Assembly: GCA_031292375.1 (NCBI GenBank)
Contig: JARLHF010000008.1
Location: forward strand, 1 to 62,290
Direction: 5' to 3'
DNA: 62,290 nt
Source of the DNA: Chlamydiales bacterium
Lineage (GTDB): Bacteria > Chlamydiota > Chlamydiia > Chlamydiales > VFKH01
This document shows positions 54,607 through 62,290 of this stretch, piece after piece (position 1 is the stretch's first letter; every line of letters starts with the position of its first letter). Position numbers and translations under genes: made by a program. The notes under the pieces were generated by a model. The model had not been told where the DNA came from, ran no database searches, and was given only the letters and a program-made list of their open reading frames with translations.

Positions 54607-55883
54607 TGTCTGGACATGTTCTATTAGAACCTTTGCAAGAAGATCTATTTTTGCGCTCATTGCATGAGCACTATGCAAATGCTTCAAAAGAAGATGCGCT
54701 GCAACACTTTAGAGCAAGATCTTGGGATCGTTTTTTAGATTTGGGTCTTCCTAAGAAAAGAAAAGAGTCTTATCAATACGTTCCTCTTCGCACCTTGTAC
54801 GTAACAGAGTTTTTGGGAAGAGAGCAGATCTTGGAAGAGTTAAAAGTGGAAGATATTGAGTCTCACATCCTTTCAGAGTGTAGACACTCTTGCATTGTTT
54901 TTGTAGATGGAAAATTTGATAAGAGTCTTTCGAATATGAGCTCTATTAAGCATAACATTGTATGGAAAGCCCTTTCAGACGCATTTAGAACTTATGGAAC
55001 TTTTTTAAATAACCATTTAGGAAAGAGTTTAAAAGAAGAAACGGATGCTTTTGCTCTACTCAACATGGCTCTATCTTCTGGATCCGCTTTCATCTATATT
55101 CCTCCTAAAATTAAAATAGAGGTTCCTATACAGATTCTTCATGTAGTTACAAATAAATCCCCACTTTGTTTTCCAAGAGTGCAGTTATTTGTAGGTGCAT
55201 TTGCTGAAGTCTCTTTCGTTTCAAAAACAGTTCAAGAAAAAGATGCAGATGTTTTCTTGAGTGGAATGTACGATTTTGTTGTCGATGAGGGAGCAAAAGT
55301 TCATTATAGCACACTTGATAGCTCTTTTAAGTCATGGCAGTTTGAGTTTTTAAGGGCTCAGCTTAAAAAAAATAGCTTGTTTCAAGCAGTAAGCCATACA
55401 AGGGGTGCAAAGACGTTTAGACAAGATTTTTATGTCTCGTTATTAGGAGAAAATAGCGAGTGTGCTTTGTATGGTTTATGGGATTTGAAAAAAAATCAAG
55501 AGTCTCATACAAACGTATTTATAGAGCATGTAGCCCCTTTCTGCAAGTCATTGCAGTTGTTTAAAGGCGTGCTCAGTGACACATCAAAGTCTTCTTTTGA
55601 GGGGAAAATTTATGTTCATCCAGAAGCTCAAAAGACAGATGCTTTTCAACTAAACAACCATCTGTTTTTAAGTCCTTACGTAATTGCCAATAGTAAACCA
55701 AATTTAGAAATTTTTGCAGATGACGTAAAGGCGTCTCACGGGGCAACTTTTGGTCAGCTCAACTTAGATTCTCTGTTTTATTTGAAGTCAAGGGGCATAA
55801 GTGATGCAAAAGCAAGGAAGCTTCTTATACAAGGATTTACAAAAGAAATTCTAGACCTTTTACCCTTTGGAAGAAGTTTATGA
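54606..55883 (+). CDS. sufD: Fe-S cluster assembly protein SufD
   Basis: A 425-residue partner of SufB in the SufBC2D complex. The conserved C-terminal part includes NLEIFADDVKASHGATFGQL (with the usual histidine) and LDSLFYLKSRGI; upstream are VFIEHVAPFCKSLQLFKGVL and RTLYVTEF. The N-terminal third is divergent, as usual for SufD. The ATG shares a base with the sufC stop and the end overlaps sufS by 4 bp. Confidence 0.94.
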   Translation: MSGHVLLEPLQEDLFLRSLHEHYANASKEDALQHFRARSWDRFLDLGLPKKRKESYQYVPLRTLYVTEFLGREQILEELKVEDIESHILSECRHSCIVFVDGKFDKSLSNMSSIKHNIVWKALSDAFRTYGTFLNNHLGKSLKEETDAFALLNMALSSGSAFIYIPPKIKIEVPIQILHVVTNKSPLCFPRVQLFVGAFAEVSFVSKTVQEKDADVFLSGMYDFVVDEGAKVHYSTLDSSFKSWQFEFLRAQLKKNSLFQAVSHTRGAKTFRQDFYVSLLGENSECALYGLWDLKKNQESHTNVFIEHVAPFCKSLQLFKGVLSDTSKSSFEGKIYVHPEAQKTDAFQLNNHLFLSPYVIANSKPNLEIFADDVKASHGATFGQLNLDSLFYLKSRGISDAKARKLLIQGFTKEILDLLPFGRSL

Positions 55884-57097
55884 AAGATCTTTTTCTTTTG
55901 CGAGAAGATTTTCCCATGTTAAGAGCCATAAGGCATGGTAAACCGCTTATCTATTTTGATACAGCAGCAAGCGCTCATAAGCCAAAAGTTATGATAGAGG
56001 CCATCACAGATTTTTATGAAAATCATTATGGAACAGTGCACAGAGCTGTTTATGCCCTTTCTATGGAATCAACAAGCCTTTATAATAAAGCGCGCACAAA
56101 AGTGCAGCATTTTTTGAATGCCAAAAGATCGGAAGAAATCATTTTTACAAGAGGTACGACAGAGAGTATCAACTTGATTGCAAGCTCCTTTGGAAAGGCT
56201 ATGATACAAGAGGGTGATGAAATCATCCTTTCTGAAAGTGAACATCACTCTAACATTGTGCCGTGGCAAATTCTTTGTGAAGAGAGAGGTGCACATTTAC
56301 GTTTTATCCCTATCGACGATAATGGGGAAATTATTTTTGAGGCTTATAAAAAGCTTTTGAATGAACGTACAAAGCTTGTAAGTATTGCTCACATTTCCAA
56401 CTCATTAGGCGTACTTCATCCTATAAAAAAAGTCATCGAAGAGGCGCACCGTTTTAATGCTAAAGTGTTTATAGATGCGGCTCAAAGTGCACCTCATCTT
56501 ACTTTGGATGTACAAGAATTAGATGCAGATTTTCTTGCATTTTCTGGTCATAAAGTTTATGGCCCAACGGGCGTTGGAATACTTTATGGCAAATACGAGC
56601 TACTTGAACAATTGCCTCCTTATCAGGCAGGTGGTGACATGATTCAAAAGGTGTCCCTCTCTAAAAGCTCTTATAATGAGCTTCCCTTGAAGTTTGAGGC
56701 AGGAACTCCTATGATTGCAGAGGTGATTGGTCTTGGTGCATCCCTTGATTATTTAAAAGATATTGGGCTAAGCCACATAGAAAGGCATGAAATAGCGCTT
56801 TTAGATCATTTGATAAGAGAGTTAGAAAAAATAGAAGGTCTTACAATACTTGGTAGAGCAAAGAAAAAAGGTTCACTTGTAAGCTTTATCGTAGAAGGTA
56901 TTCATCCCTTAGATTTAGGTACTTTTCTTGATTTTAAAGGAGTTGCTATTCGCACGGGGCACTTATGTTCACAAACTACTATGAGCAGATTTTCTCTTGG
57001 AACTGTATCGAGAGTCTCTTTTGGCCTTTACAACACGCATGAAGAAGTCGATCTATTTATCACTTACTTGAAAGAAGCTATAGTAAGGCTGTCTTAA
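55880..57097 (+). CDS. sufS: Cysteine desulfurase SufS
   Basis: A PLP enzyme of 405 residues that takes sulfur from cysteine to supply the SufBCD scaffold. Motifs are YFDTAASAHKPKVMIEA, SESEHHSNIVPWQ with the PLP-stacking histidine, FSGHKVYGPTGVGILYG with the PLP lysine K224 and RTGHLCSQ with the catalytic cysteine near 363. The last gene of sufBCDS. A SufE or SufU partner is not in this window. Confidence 0.95.
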   Translation: MKDLFLLREDFPMLRAIRHGKPLIYFDTAASAHKPKVMIEAITDFYENHYGTVHRAVYALSMESTSLYNKARTKVQHFLNAKRSEEIIFTRGTTESINLIASSFGKAMIQEGDEIILSESEHHSNIVPWQILCEERGAHLRFIPIDDNGEIIFEAYKKLLNERTKLVSIAHISNSLGVLHPIKKVIEEAHRFNAKVFIDAAQSAPHLTLDVQELDADFLAFSGHKVYGPTGVGILYGKYELLEQLPPYQAGGDMIQKVSLSKSSYNELPLKFEAGTPMIAEVIGLGASLDYLKDIGLSHIERHEIALLDHLIRELEKIEGLTILGRAKKKGSLVSFIVEGIHPLDLGTFLDFKGVAIRTGHLCSQTTMSRFSLGTVSRVSFGLYNTHEEVDLFITYLKEAIVRLS

Positions 57098-57110
57098 GGT
57101 TATTTAACGT

Positions 57111-57155
57111 CAGCTCGATTTTCAACTGTTTGTTAATCAATAGCTTGAATAGTTA
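57111..57155. repeat. Cassette flank repeat, copy 2 of 3
   Basis: CAGCTCGATTTTCAAC at 57111 continues through TTAATCAATAGCTTGAATAG, matching 61858-61903 with a few changes and 247-303 inverted. It runs directly into palindrome copy 6 at 57154, with no GxxExxY gene beside it. Confidence 0.85.
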
Positions 57156-57188
57156 TGCACAAACAATTCTTGAACTTGTTTGTGTATA
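57154..57188. repeat. Dispersed palindrome family, copy 6
   Basis: TATGCACAAACAA and TTGTTTGTGTATA form 13-bp arms with one mismatch around TTCTTGAAC. It lies 57 bp beyond the sufS stop. Confidence 0.88.
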
Positions 57189-57223
57189 TAATTTGCAGGG
57201 CGAAGACCCTGTATTATTGTACT

Positions 57224-57468
57224 CATTGTGATCCAGACCCCCAAGCAGAAGGGCGACCACACAGTGTTATAGAACAACCTGGTGCTGAAGGAAAATATAC
57301 TACATTTAATGAAGATGGAACATTTAAACAATATAGAGGCCTGGAAAGCCTCATGGCAATATACCAAGGCCAAATATAAAAGAAAATAAAATAAATCCAT
57401 CTCCTACAGGGCCTAGACCAGGTAATCCTCAAGTAAGGGAAGCTAGACCAGATGAAATTCCTAGGTAA
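57224..57468 (+). pseudogene. Frameshifted C-terminus of a polymorphic toxin (type 24-like domain)
   Basis: In one frame (to about 57334) the translation reads HCDPDPQAEGRPHSVIEQPG and then YTTFNEDGTFKQYRG. One base is missing near 57335-57345. After the +1 shift the reading continues RPGKPHGNIPRPNIKENKIN then PSPTGPRPGNPQVREARPDE to a TAA at 57466-57468. The joined sequence resembles the C-terminal domain I know from polymorphic toxin type 24 proteins (PHxxIE...GxYTTxNxDGTxKQYRGSGKPHGNIPRPN). The N-terminal delivery part is absent, replaced by repeat sequence. It is therefore a broken toxin tip, followed 14 bp later by a probable immunity gene. Confidence 0.6.
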
Positions 57469-57482
57469 AAAATAAAGGCATT

Positions 57483-57893
57483 ATGGATAACAATACACCT
57501 TCAATATATACAGCTTTATATTGGCTTGTACAAGATAAGCAAATCGAATCTAAAATATTTTTTACATTCTTAGATTTTTTTTGGCCTAAGTTTATAAAAA
57601 AAGACAACTACATCTTTTTGGAAGAAAAATATTCTGAAGAAAGATATCAAGAATTACTTAAAAAAAAAATAAATCCTGAATTCTGGATTAACTTATTAAC
57701 CGTAGACTCATATTTTGAAAATGAAGATGATTTTGAAGAAAAATCGATTGTCCTAGCTAAAGCGCTTGTCGATATATGGCAAGCGAAATTAAAACTAGAT
57801 TTCCCAAACTTAGAGATCATTGTTAATTATGTTTGTGATACTGACGTAGGCGACTATGGGATAACTTTTTATCAACAGATGCCTTTTATATAG
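57483..57893 (+). CDS. Small acidic protein, probable immunity protein to the adjacent toxin remnant
   Basis: 136 residues, acidic and soluble, with no signal peptide. Distinctive stretches are SIYTALYWLVQDKQIESKIF at the start and IIVNYVCDTDVGDYGITFYQ near the end. I do not recognise a catalytic motif. Small acidic single-domain proteins directly behind a polymorphic toxin tip are usually cognate immunity proteins, and the ATG here follows the toxin remnant stop by 14 bp with AAAGG upstream. The frame is intact although the toxin is broken, as expected when immunity is kept against toxins from neighbours. Function is inferred from position only. Confidence 0.45.
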   Translation: MDNNTPSIYTALYWLVQDKQIESKIFFTFLDFFWPKFIKKDNYIFLEEKYSEERYQELLKKKINPEFWINLLTVDSYFENEDDFEEKSIVLAKALVDIWQAKLKLDFPNLEIIVNYVCDTDVGDYGITFYQQMPFI

Positions 57894-57974
57894 ATTTATG
57901 CCTCTATTCTAAAGAAAAGGCAAAATTGCAAAAAAATTGGAGATCAAAAATGGTAGCCAGGAAAGGCTTATGAA

Positions 57975-58163
57975 TTACACTTTAACGGATATGATTACCC
58001 ATTTTAGACCTAGACATTTTATTAACCAACCTCTTGAAGAAGCAACAGGGTCTCTGTAAGTAGCTGTAGCTTTGATTTTTTTCCCTCTACGCCTCTCTAA
58101 ATGCTTATCAACCACTAGAATAAGCTTGGTTTTTGTAAGAGGTAGCAACATCTGAATCAGCAA
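57975..58163 (-). pseudogene. Degenerate DDE transposase fragment (IS4/IS701-like C-terminal region)
   Basis: About 62 residues on the minus strand contain LVVDKHLERRRGKKIKATAT followed by YRDPVASSRGWLIKCLGLKW. The pattern of a basic ERRRGKKI followed by YRDPV-SS and GL-W matches my memory of the region around the last acidic residue in IS4/IS701-type transposases. Stops cut it on both sides and no terminal inverted repeats are recognisable. The family assignment is tentative. Confidence 0.4.
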
Positions 58164-58478
58164 TTTTGACGCCTAAAGCATATCTAATTTACACCTGCTT
58201 AAAAGATTAGGCTGAAGCAATGAAATATCAATCAGGGAGATATTAAATTGTATCCATAAAACGACTTTATCAGCATATCCTGGAAATTGCTTTGTTGGAC
58301 AAATTGCTATTTTTAAGGCTGTTTGAATTGATATTCAGTGTTAAAAGTAGAGAAAAGATGCTTCGGTTTTTACTCCTAAACGTTCTATAAATAAAACCTT
58401 TTATCTTATTCTTTTTTGAAATCATAGCCGTAACCACCGCAATTTGCTTGTTAAAAATTCATTTTTAAAAAAACATTC

Positions 58479-58484
58479 TATAAT
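58479..58484 (+). promoter_or_regulatory. Candidate -10 box upstream of the M16 protease gene
   Basis: A perfect TATAAT hexamer lies 77 bp before the ATG. No matching -35 hexamer occurs at 16-18 bp (TTGTTA at 58448 is too far), so confidence is low. Confidence 0.3.
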
Positions 58485-58561
58485 GTAGTCTGAAGTGATG
58501 ATGGAAGATCGTAATATTTTTTCAAAGATTTTATCTTAAGTCTCAAAAGGCAAGCTAATCT

Positions 58562-61405
58562 ATGTCATCAAAATTTTTAGCATCAAGCAATGATAGGTAC
58601 AAAGATTATGTTGTAATACAAACCGCTCAAATTGATGAACTAAATTCATTTTTTCGAGAGATAGTTCATGAGCCAAGCGGAGCAACTATCTTCCATTTTG
58701 AAAATAATGATCCGGAAAATTTTTATTGCATTGCTTTTCAAACACGCCCAGAAAACGATAAAGGAGCTCTTCATGTTTTAGAGCATATGGCATCATCAAA
58801 AAACACAAATCAAGACTTTTTGTCTCAATCAACTACATCATTATATACAAGCTTACGAGCGACTACAAATGAAGATTTTACCGTATTTTATGCTTCTAGC
58901 TTAATAAAAAAGGATTTTTATAATTTGCTGAAAGCACAAATTGATGGGTGTTTTTATCCATGCTTAAGTGAACTTTTATTCTTTCAAGAGGGATGTCGCA
59001 TAGAATTAAAAAGCCTAAATAATATTAACAGCGGACTTCGCTTTAATGGTGTAGTTTATAATGAAATGAAGAATAAATGTGCAGAAGTGGCTTGGCATCA
59101 TCTAAAAGCAACACAACGGTATCTTTTGCCAAATTGTTATCGACACAATCACGGAGGAAGTCTGAAAGGATTAAGGTCACTAACTTGTAATGATGTAATA
59201 GCTTCTCACGAAAAATTTTATAAGCCTAGCAATTGCATATTTACTTTTTATGGAAATTTTTCTCTACAAGAGCACCTTAATTGTCTAGAAAAACAGATTT
59301 TAAAAGATTCTAAAAAAACAGCTCCCCTTTCTCTTATTAATCAAAAAAAAGAAATACTAAGCCCCATAACAAAAAAAATATTAGTTCCAAAGGACTTAAC
59401 TAAAGAAGAATGCATTGCTTTTAGCTGGCTTACGACATCTTTCATTGATCATGTAGAAAAGCTAGCTCTGTTAATTCTTGAAAATTTTTTTGATAATATA
59501 GAGCTATTTAATCCCATTTTAAATGAAAGCCTTGCGCAAAGTATTCAAGCACAAACCTTCGATTTACAGAGAACTATTTTTCAATTTACCTGTTACGGAT
59601 GCAGTAAGGAAAATTTAGAACTTATCCAAGCAAAAATTTTTAAAATTTTGAAAGAACTTACTAAAACTGGATTGGATCAAGAAATAATCAACAACGCGTT
59701 CTCTTCTTTAGAAATTGATTGCTTAGAATTAATAAAAGAAAATGGGGGTCCACCCATATTGAAATGGTGTAACAATGCGTTACAAACGAAGTTCTATGGT
59801 GGGAATGTTATAGAAACACTAAAATTTTCTTCAACTTTTAAAAAACTAAAAAAACTTTACAAAACAAATCCTTCCTATTTCCAAAAACTTATTAACAAAT
59901 ATTTACTTAAAAACCCAGACTTTACACGATTGATTTTTGTACAAGATTCTCATTTTTTTTCAAAGGAAGAACTAAAAGAACAAAAGGAACTTTCGCGATT
60001 TAAGGATATCTTGTCACAACAAGACCTAAAAACAATAAAATCTAATATGGTAAAGCTTTCTTCTCCTTCAAATATTTCTTTATCACCACTTTTGCTACTT
60101 TCTGATATTCCTGTTAAAATTAATTCTCAAAAAACTGCTTTAACGGCAACAAAAATTAACAATATCCATATATTTCATCATCCTTGCGTTACTAATGGAC
60201 TTGTATATCTAGACCTAATGTTTGAGCTTCCTGGAATCAAAGACGCTGAATTACTCGCTCTCCTTCCATTACTTTGTAATGGAAGTATTGGGATAGATGG
60301 TGAGGAAATTCTTTGTCGTCTAAATACAGAACCAAATAGATCCAGCCTTCGCCTACACGTTAAAGGATTGTCTTATAAAATCAAAAAGCTTTTTACAGCC
60401 CTACAAAAGACGATTACTCCGCCATTTTATAGTCAATTGCCAACTTCACAAATGCTGTTTTTAGAATTATCGACTTTAGAGGATAGTTTATCCAAAAAAT
60501 CTTTCGATTATGTATATAAACGGGGATCAAGCGGATTTTCTGCAAACAATTACTTAGAGGAATTATGGAACGGTATTAGCTATTTTAAGGCCATTAAAAA
60601 TATATCACATCTAGACAAAACATCCCAAGTTATAGAAAAATTATCTTGTTTAAAAAAAATGCTTTATTCATGTCCAGAGCCACATCTTTTAATCACTTGT
60701 AATGATGATACCTTTAAAACTATTGTGGACCACCACTTATTTGATTTTAGCACAAAAAGCCATGCCGGCTTCACACCTCTAAAAAAGGACCTATTAATAC
60801 CATTAATTTGCTCTCACGCAATTGAAGCTAGAATGCCTATAGCTTCTACGTGTCAGGTATTTCGAGCAATAAATTATTTACATAAAGACTATTCAGCTCT
60901 TCTTGTAGCTACAAATATTTTTGAAAATATTTTATACAATAAGTTAAGAAAGACAAGCGGAGCTTATGGTCCCGGTATTAGAATACAATATACAGGGGAT
61001 ATTGCCCTGTGTAGTAGTGCAGATGCTCACATTGCACAGACATTAGATGTTTTTAAAAAAACAATTGAAACAGTTGTCCAAAAAAAAGTATCTGCTCAAG
61101 ATATTACCAAAGCACAATTCTCTGCTATTCGCATGCTAGATACAGAAAAATGCATCCAAGCCCAAGCCTTATCAGCTTATAAAGATTTTCAACTAGGAAT
61201 TACCAATCAAACAAGACAAGTTATTCGCAACAAACTACTCGAAGTTACTCCTAAACAAATTTCTAATGCAGTGGAAGAACATCTCTTCTCAACAATCGAT
61301 AAAAGTATTATTATCACTCTTGCAGATGCAAATCTTATTGCAAAAGAAAACAAAATTTTAGCGAAACAAGGTCAAGAACTCCCAGTGCAGTCTCTGCTGG
61401 ACTAG
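58562..61405 (+). CDS. M16C (PreP/insulinase-like) zinc metalloprotease
   Basis: 947 residues, the size of presequence-protease-type M16C enzymes, which degrade short peptides inside a closed chamber. The inverted zinc motif is HVLEH (H71, E74, H75) with the third ligand E168 in GVVYNEMK; the 93-residue spacing fits PreP. FYPCLSELLFFQEGCRIELK, YRHNHGGSLKGLRSL and FYKPSNCIFTFYGN are conserved N-half stretches. The second half has the expected substrate-binding segment RKTSGAYGPGIR. No signal peptide is seen. The gene is more AT-rich than the suf operon and sits among remnants, which suggests a different history, although M16 proteases are also known in Chlamydia. Confidence 0.88.
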   Translation: MSSKFLASSNDRYKDYVVIQTAQIDELNSFFREIVHEPSGATIFHFENNDPENFYCIAFQTRPENDKGALHVLEHMASSKNTNQDFLSQSTTSLYTSLRATTNEDFTVFYASSLIKKDFYNLLKAQIDGCFYPCLSELLFFQEGCRIELKSLNNINSGLRFNGVVYNEMKNKCAEVAWHHLKATQRYLLPNCYRHNHGGSLKGLRSLTCNDVIASHEKFYKPSNCIFTFYGNFSLQEHLNCLEKQILKDSKKTAPLSLINQKKEILSPITKKILVPKDLTKEECIAFSWLTTSFIDHVEKLALLILENFFDNIELFNPILNESLAQSIQAQTFDLQRTIFQFTCYGCSKENLELIQAKIFKILKELTKTGLDQEIINNAFSSLEIDCLELIKENGGPPILKWCNNALQTKFYGGNVIETLKFSSTFKKLKKLYKTNPSYFQKLINKYLLKNPDFTRLIFVQDSHFFSKEELKEQKELSRFKDILSQQDLKTIKSNMVKLSSPSNISLSPLLLLSDIPVKINSQKTALTATKINNIHIFHHPCVTNGLVYLDLMFELPGIKDAELLALLPLLCNGSIGIDGEEILCRLNTEPNRSSLRLHVKGLSYKIKKLFTALQKTITPPFYSQLPTSQMLFLELSTLEDSLSKKSFDYVYKRGSSGFSANNYLEELWNGISYFKAIKNISHLDKTSQVIEKLSCLKKMLYSCPEPHLLITCNDDTFKTIVDHHLFDFSTKSHAGFTPLKKDLLIPLICSHAIEARMPIASTCQVFRAINYLHKDYSALLVATNIFENILYNKLRKTSGAYGPGIRIQYTGDIALCSSADAHIAQTLDVFKKTIETVVQKKVSAQDITKAQFSAIRMLDTEKCIQAQALSAYKDFQLGITNQTRQVIRNKLLEVTPKQISNAVEEHLFSTIDKSIIITLADANLIAKENKILAKQGQELPVQSLLD

Positions 61406-61666
61406 CTTAATTAAGATAATATAAATTTTATCTTATTATATTTGGACACGCGTACTGCTTGTGCTAGTTTTTTTCAGATTCTACGAAACAACGGCCGCTT
61501 CTTGATAAATTATTTTAATTAAGATTTCGTAAATATTTTCGTGCTCAATCTTCAAATCGTGTGTTAGGTTCGGACTTTTGTGTTTTTTTAAGGCCTTATA
61601 GTGTCGCTATCAAGAAATTCAACAAATAAAACTTCTTCTCGAAATAGCTAAACTAAAGAGCATTGT
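61406..61666. other. Gap with a weak terminator-like hairpin
   Basis: 261 bp. TAAGATAA at about 61415 can pair with TTATCTTA at about 61429, just after the protease stop, but no T-run follows. The rest has no ORF with start signals or recognisable RNA. Confidence 0.35.
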
Positions 61667-61891
61667 ATGAAGTACTTGCGTTATGTTTTATTGTTTCTTT
61701 TGATACCTTGTTTCCTTCACGCATACAACAAAACTGAAAGCGAAGCACTTTATGAAAGCGTAAAAGCTAAGCTAAAGGAAGCCAATAATTATGACAATCA
61801 AGCAAACAACCTCAAGTTTAATCAACTAAGCTTACGTATTCTTTTGCTTAATAAACGCCAGCTCGATTTTCAACTATCTGCTAATCAATAA
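61667..61891 (+). CDS. Small secreted hypothetical protein, C-terminus supplied by a repeat
   Basis: 74 residues. The first 20 form a clear signal peptide (KYLRYVLLFLLIPCFLHAYN). The next 40 are charged and helical (TESEALYESVKAKLKEANNY). The final residues NKRQLDFQLSANQ are encoded by the cassette flank repeat that begins near 61849, so the original gene was probably longer and was cut by insertion of the GxxExxY cassette. The function is unknown. Confidence 0.5.
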   Translation: MKYLRYVLLFLLIPCFLHAYNKTESEALYESVKAKLKEANNYDNQANNLKFNQLSLRILLLNKRQLDFQLSANQ

Positions 61892-61907
61892 CTTGAATAG
61901 TTAAAAC
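61849..61907. repeat. Cassette flank repeat, copy 3 of 3
   Basis: This segment starts at AATAAACGCC, includes CAGCTCGATTTTCAAC and runs to the GGAGAC units. It is the inverted counterpart of 247-303. Confidence 0.88.
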
Positions 61908-61923
61908 ACGGAGACGCGGAGAC
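61908..61923. repeat. Two tandem 8-bp units (CACGGAGA/CGCGGAGA)
   Basis: Two units of the same 8-bp repeat that occurs three times at 223-246, here on the opposite strand and directly before the stop codon of the intact GxxExxY gene. Confidence 0.8.
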
Positions 61924-62290
61924 TTATAATTTATCATTTATGATGCGTTCTACACCGTTTTTTACTTGTTTATTGCCAAAATTAATGAGTAAACCTAGTT
62001 CATGTCTTGTTAAGCGCAAGTATGTAAGAAGTTGAACAGAATGCTCTTTCTCTGTTGCTTTAATTTCAATGATAATTTTATTTTCAACCAGGATATCCAA
62101 ATAAAGTGGTTCTCTAATTTTACACCCTTTGTATATTACATTTAGAGGGGCTTGTGTTTGAATTTGCAATCCTTGCAACGACAATTCATGACATAATGCA
62201 GACTCATATACACTTTCAAGCAAACCAGGCCCTCCAAGCACCTTATGGACTTCAATAGCTGCTCCAATAATTTTATAAGACAAATCGTTA
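61924..62290 (-). CDS. GxxExxY-family protein, intact core but 5' end beyond the window
   Basis: At least 121 residues. The frame is open at the right edge: upstream of SYKIIGAAIEVHK it reads NDL, so the true start lies outside, probably a few codons away as in relatives beginning MTENxxSYKIIGAAIEVH. The GxxExxY signature is GGPGLLESVYESALCHEL. The PD-(D/E)XK-like core is YLDILVENKIIIEIKATEKE, and LLTYLRLTRHELGLLINFGN is the conserved C-terminal helix and strand. The biochemical role of the family is unknown. The inverted copy at the left edge lacks the core. Confidence 0.85.
   Translation of the reverse strand, partial: NDLSYKIIGAAIEVHKVLGGPGLLESVYESALCHELSLQGLQIQTQAPLNVIYKGCKIREPLYLDILVENKIIIEIKATEKEHSVQLLTYLRLTRHELGLLINFGNKQVKNGVERIINDKL

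Larger units (their letters stand above)
57894..58561. other. AT-rich degraded stretch with a transposase scrap
   Basis: 668 bp between the putative immunity gene and the M16 protease gene. Apart from the transposase remnant on the minus strand (listed separately) and a possible -10 box (TATAAT at 58479-58484) for the protease gene, I see no intact ORF or RNA gene. It looks like decayed mobile DNA. Confidence 0.5.

Noticed and set aside
57155-57379. The 74-codon frame starting in palindrome copy 6 as an intact gene
   Set aside because: Its first third is repeat sequence and its last residues (after QYRG) are in the wrong frame relative to the conserved toxin pattern.

Overview
The window looks like chromosomal DNA from a chlamydia (phylum Chlamydiota), probably one of the amoeba- or arthropod-associated 'chlamydia-like' families rather than the Chlamydiaceae. 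The grounds are an ADP/ATP translocase (NTT), a fused SecD-SecF protein of 1528 residues, a Tsp/CT441-like tail-specific protease, two Euo-like DNA-binding proteins, and gene blocks in orders I recall from Chlamydia: uppS-cdsA-cmk-plsC, gltX/recJ/secDF, rho-coaE-polA-sohB followed by pgsA and npt, and sufBCDS. Genes not typical of Chlamydiaceae (purA, an LpxI-type hydrolase, a secreted carbonic anhydrase, an NHLM-type export operon) point outside that family. Both window ends lie inside inverted copies of the same GxxExxY gene cassette, so the window is probably one whole contig that broke at a repeat.

Layout. 1-450: damaged GxxExxY copy and repeats. 449-7222: mostly minus-strand housekeeping run (IMPDH/GMPR-family enzyme, lpxI, trxA, plsC, cmk, cdsA, uppS, purA) with one plus-strand tRNA-Leu(CAG). 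7392-18632: gltX on plus, then rlmD-like methyltransferase, recJ, secDF and tsp on minus. 18812-19982: two tandem euo-like regulators, each with its own promoter and terminator. 20106-27242: cysJ-like flavoprotein, rho, coaE, polA, sohB, all minus. 27332-32287: accessory block (758-residue protein with a SopB-like CX5R motif, secreted beta-carbonic anhydrase, MscS channel, DedA protein). 32311-36124: pgsA, NTT, pgk and an unlisted 51-residue basic ORF ahead of pgk.

36667-48406 is a trans-envelope export cluster: TolC-like protein, lipoprotein adaptor and RND pump, then a tightly coupled three-gene NHLM-type peptide export operon (HlyD-like adaptor, C39 peptidase-ABC exporter, second ABC exporter). 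48403-52160 holds an Rpn/PD-(D/E)XK protein, a protein with a C-terminal U-box-like domain (probable host-directed ubiquitin ligase effector) and a secreted GH3 enzyme. 52379-57097 is the sufBCDS iron-sulfur operon.

57098-62290 is an AT-rich, repeat-laden tail: a frameshifted polymorphic-toxin C-terminus with a probable orphan immunity gene, a transposase scrap, an M16C metalloprotease, a small truncated secreted ORF and the intact GxxExxY copy.

Scattered through the window is a family of short palindromes with core TTCTTGAACTTGTTTGTG, mostly just 3' of genes. One expanded copy forms a 163-bp near-perfect palindrome before sufB. A second, unrelated 170-bp palindrome lies before the TolC gene. 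These look like miniature non-autonomous elements. The most notable biology is the NHLM-type exporter in a chlamydia, the two candidate host-targeting effectors (U-box and CX5R phosphatase-like), the duplicated euo and the toxin/immunity remnant.
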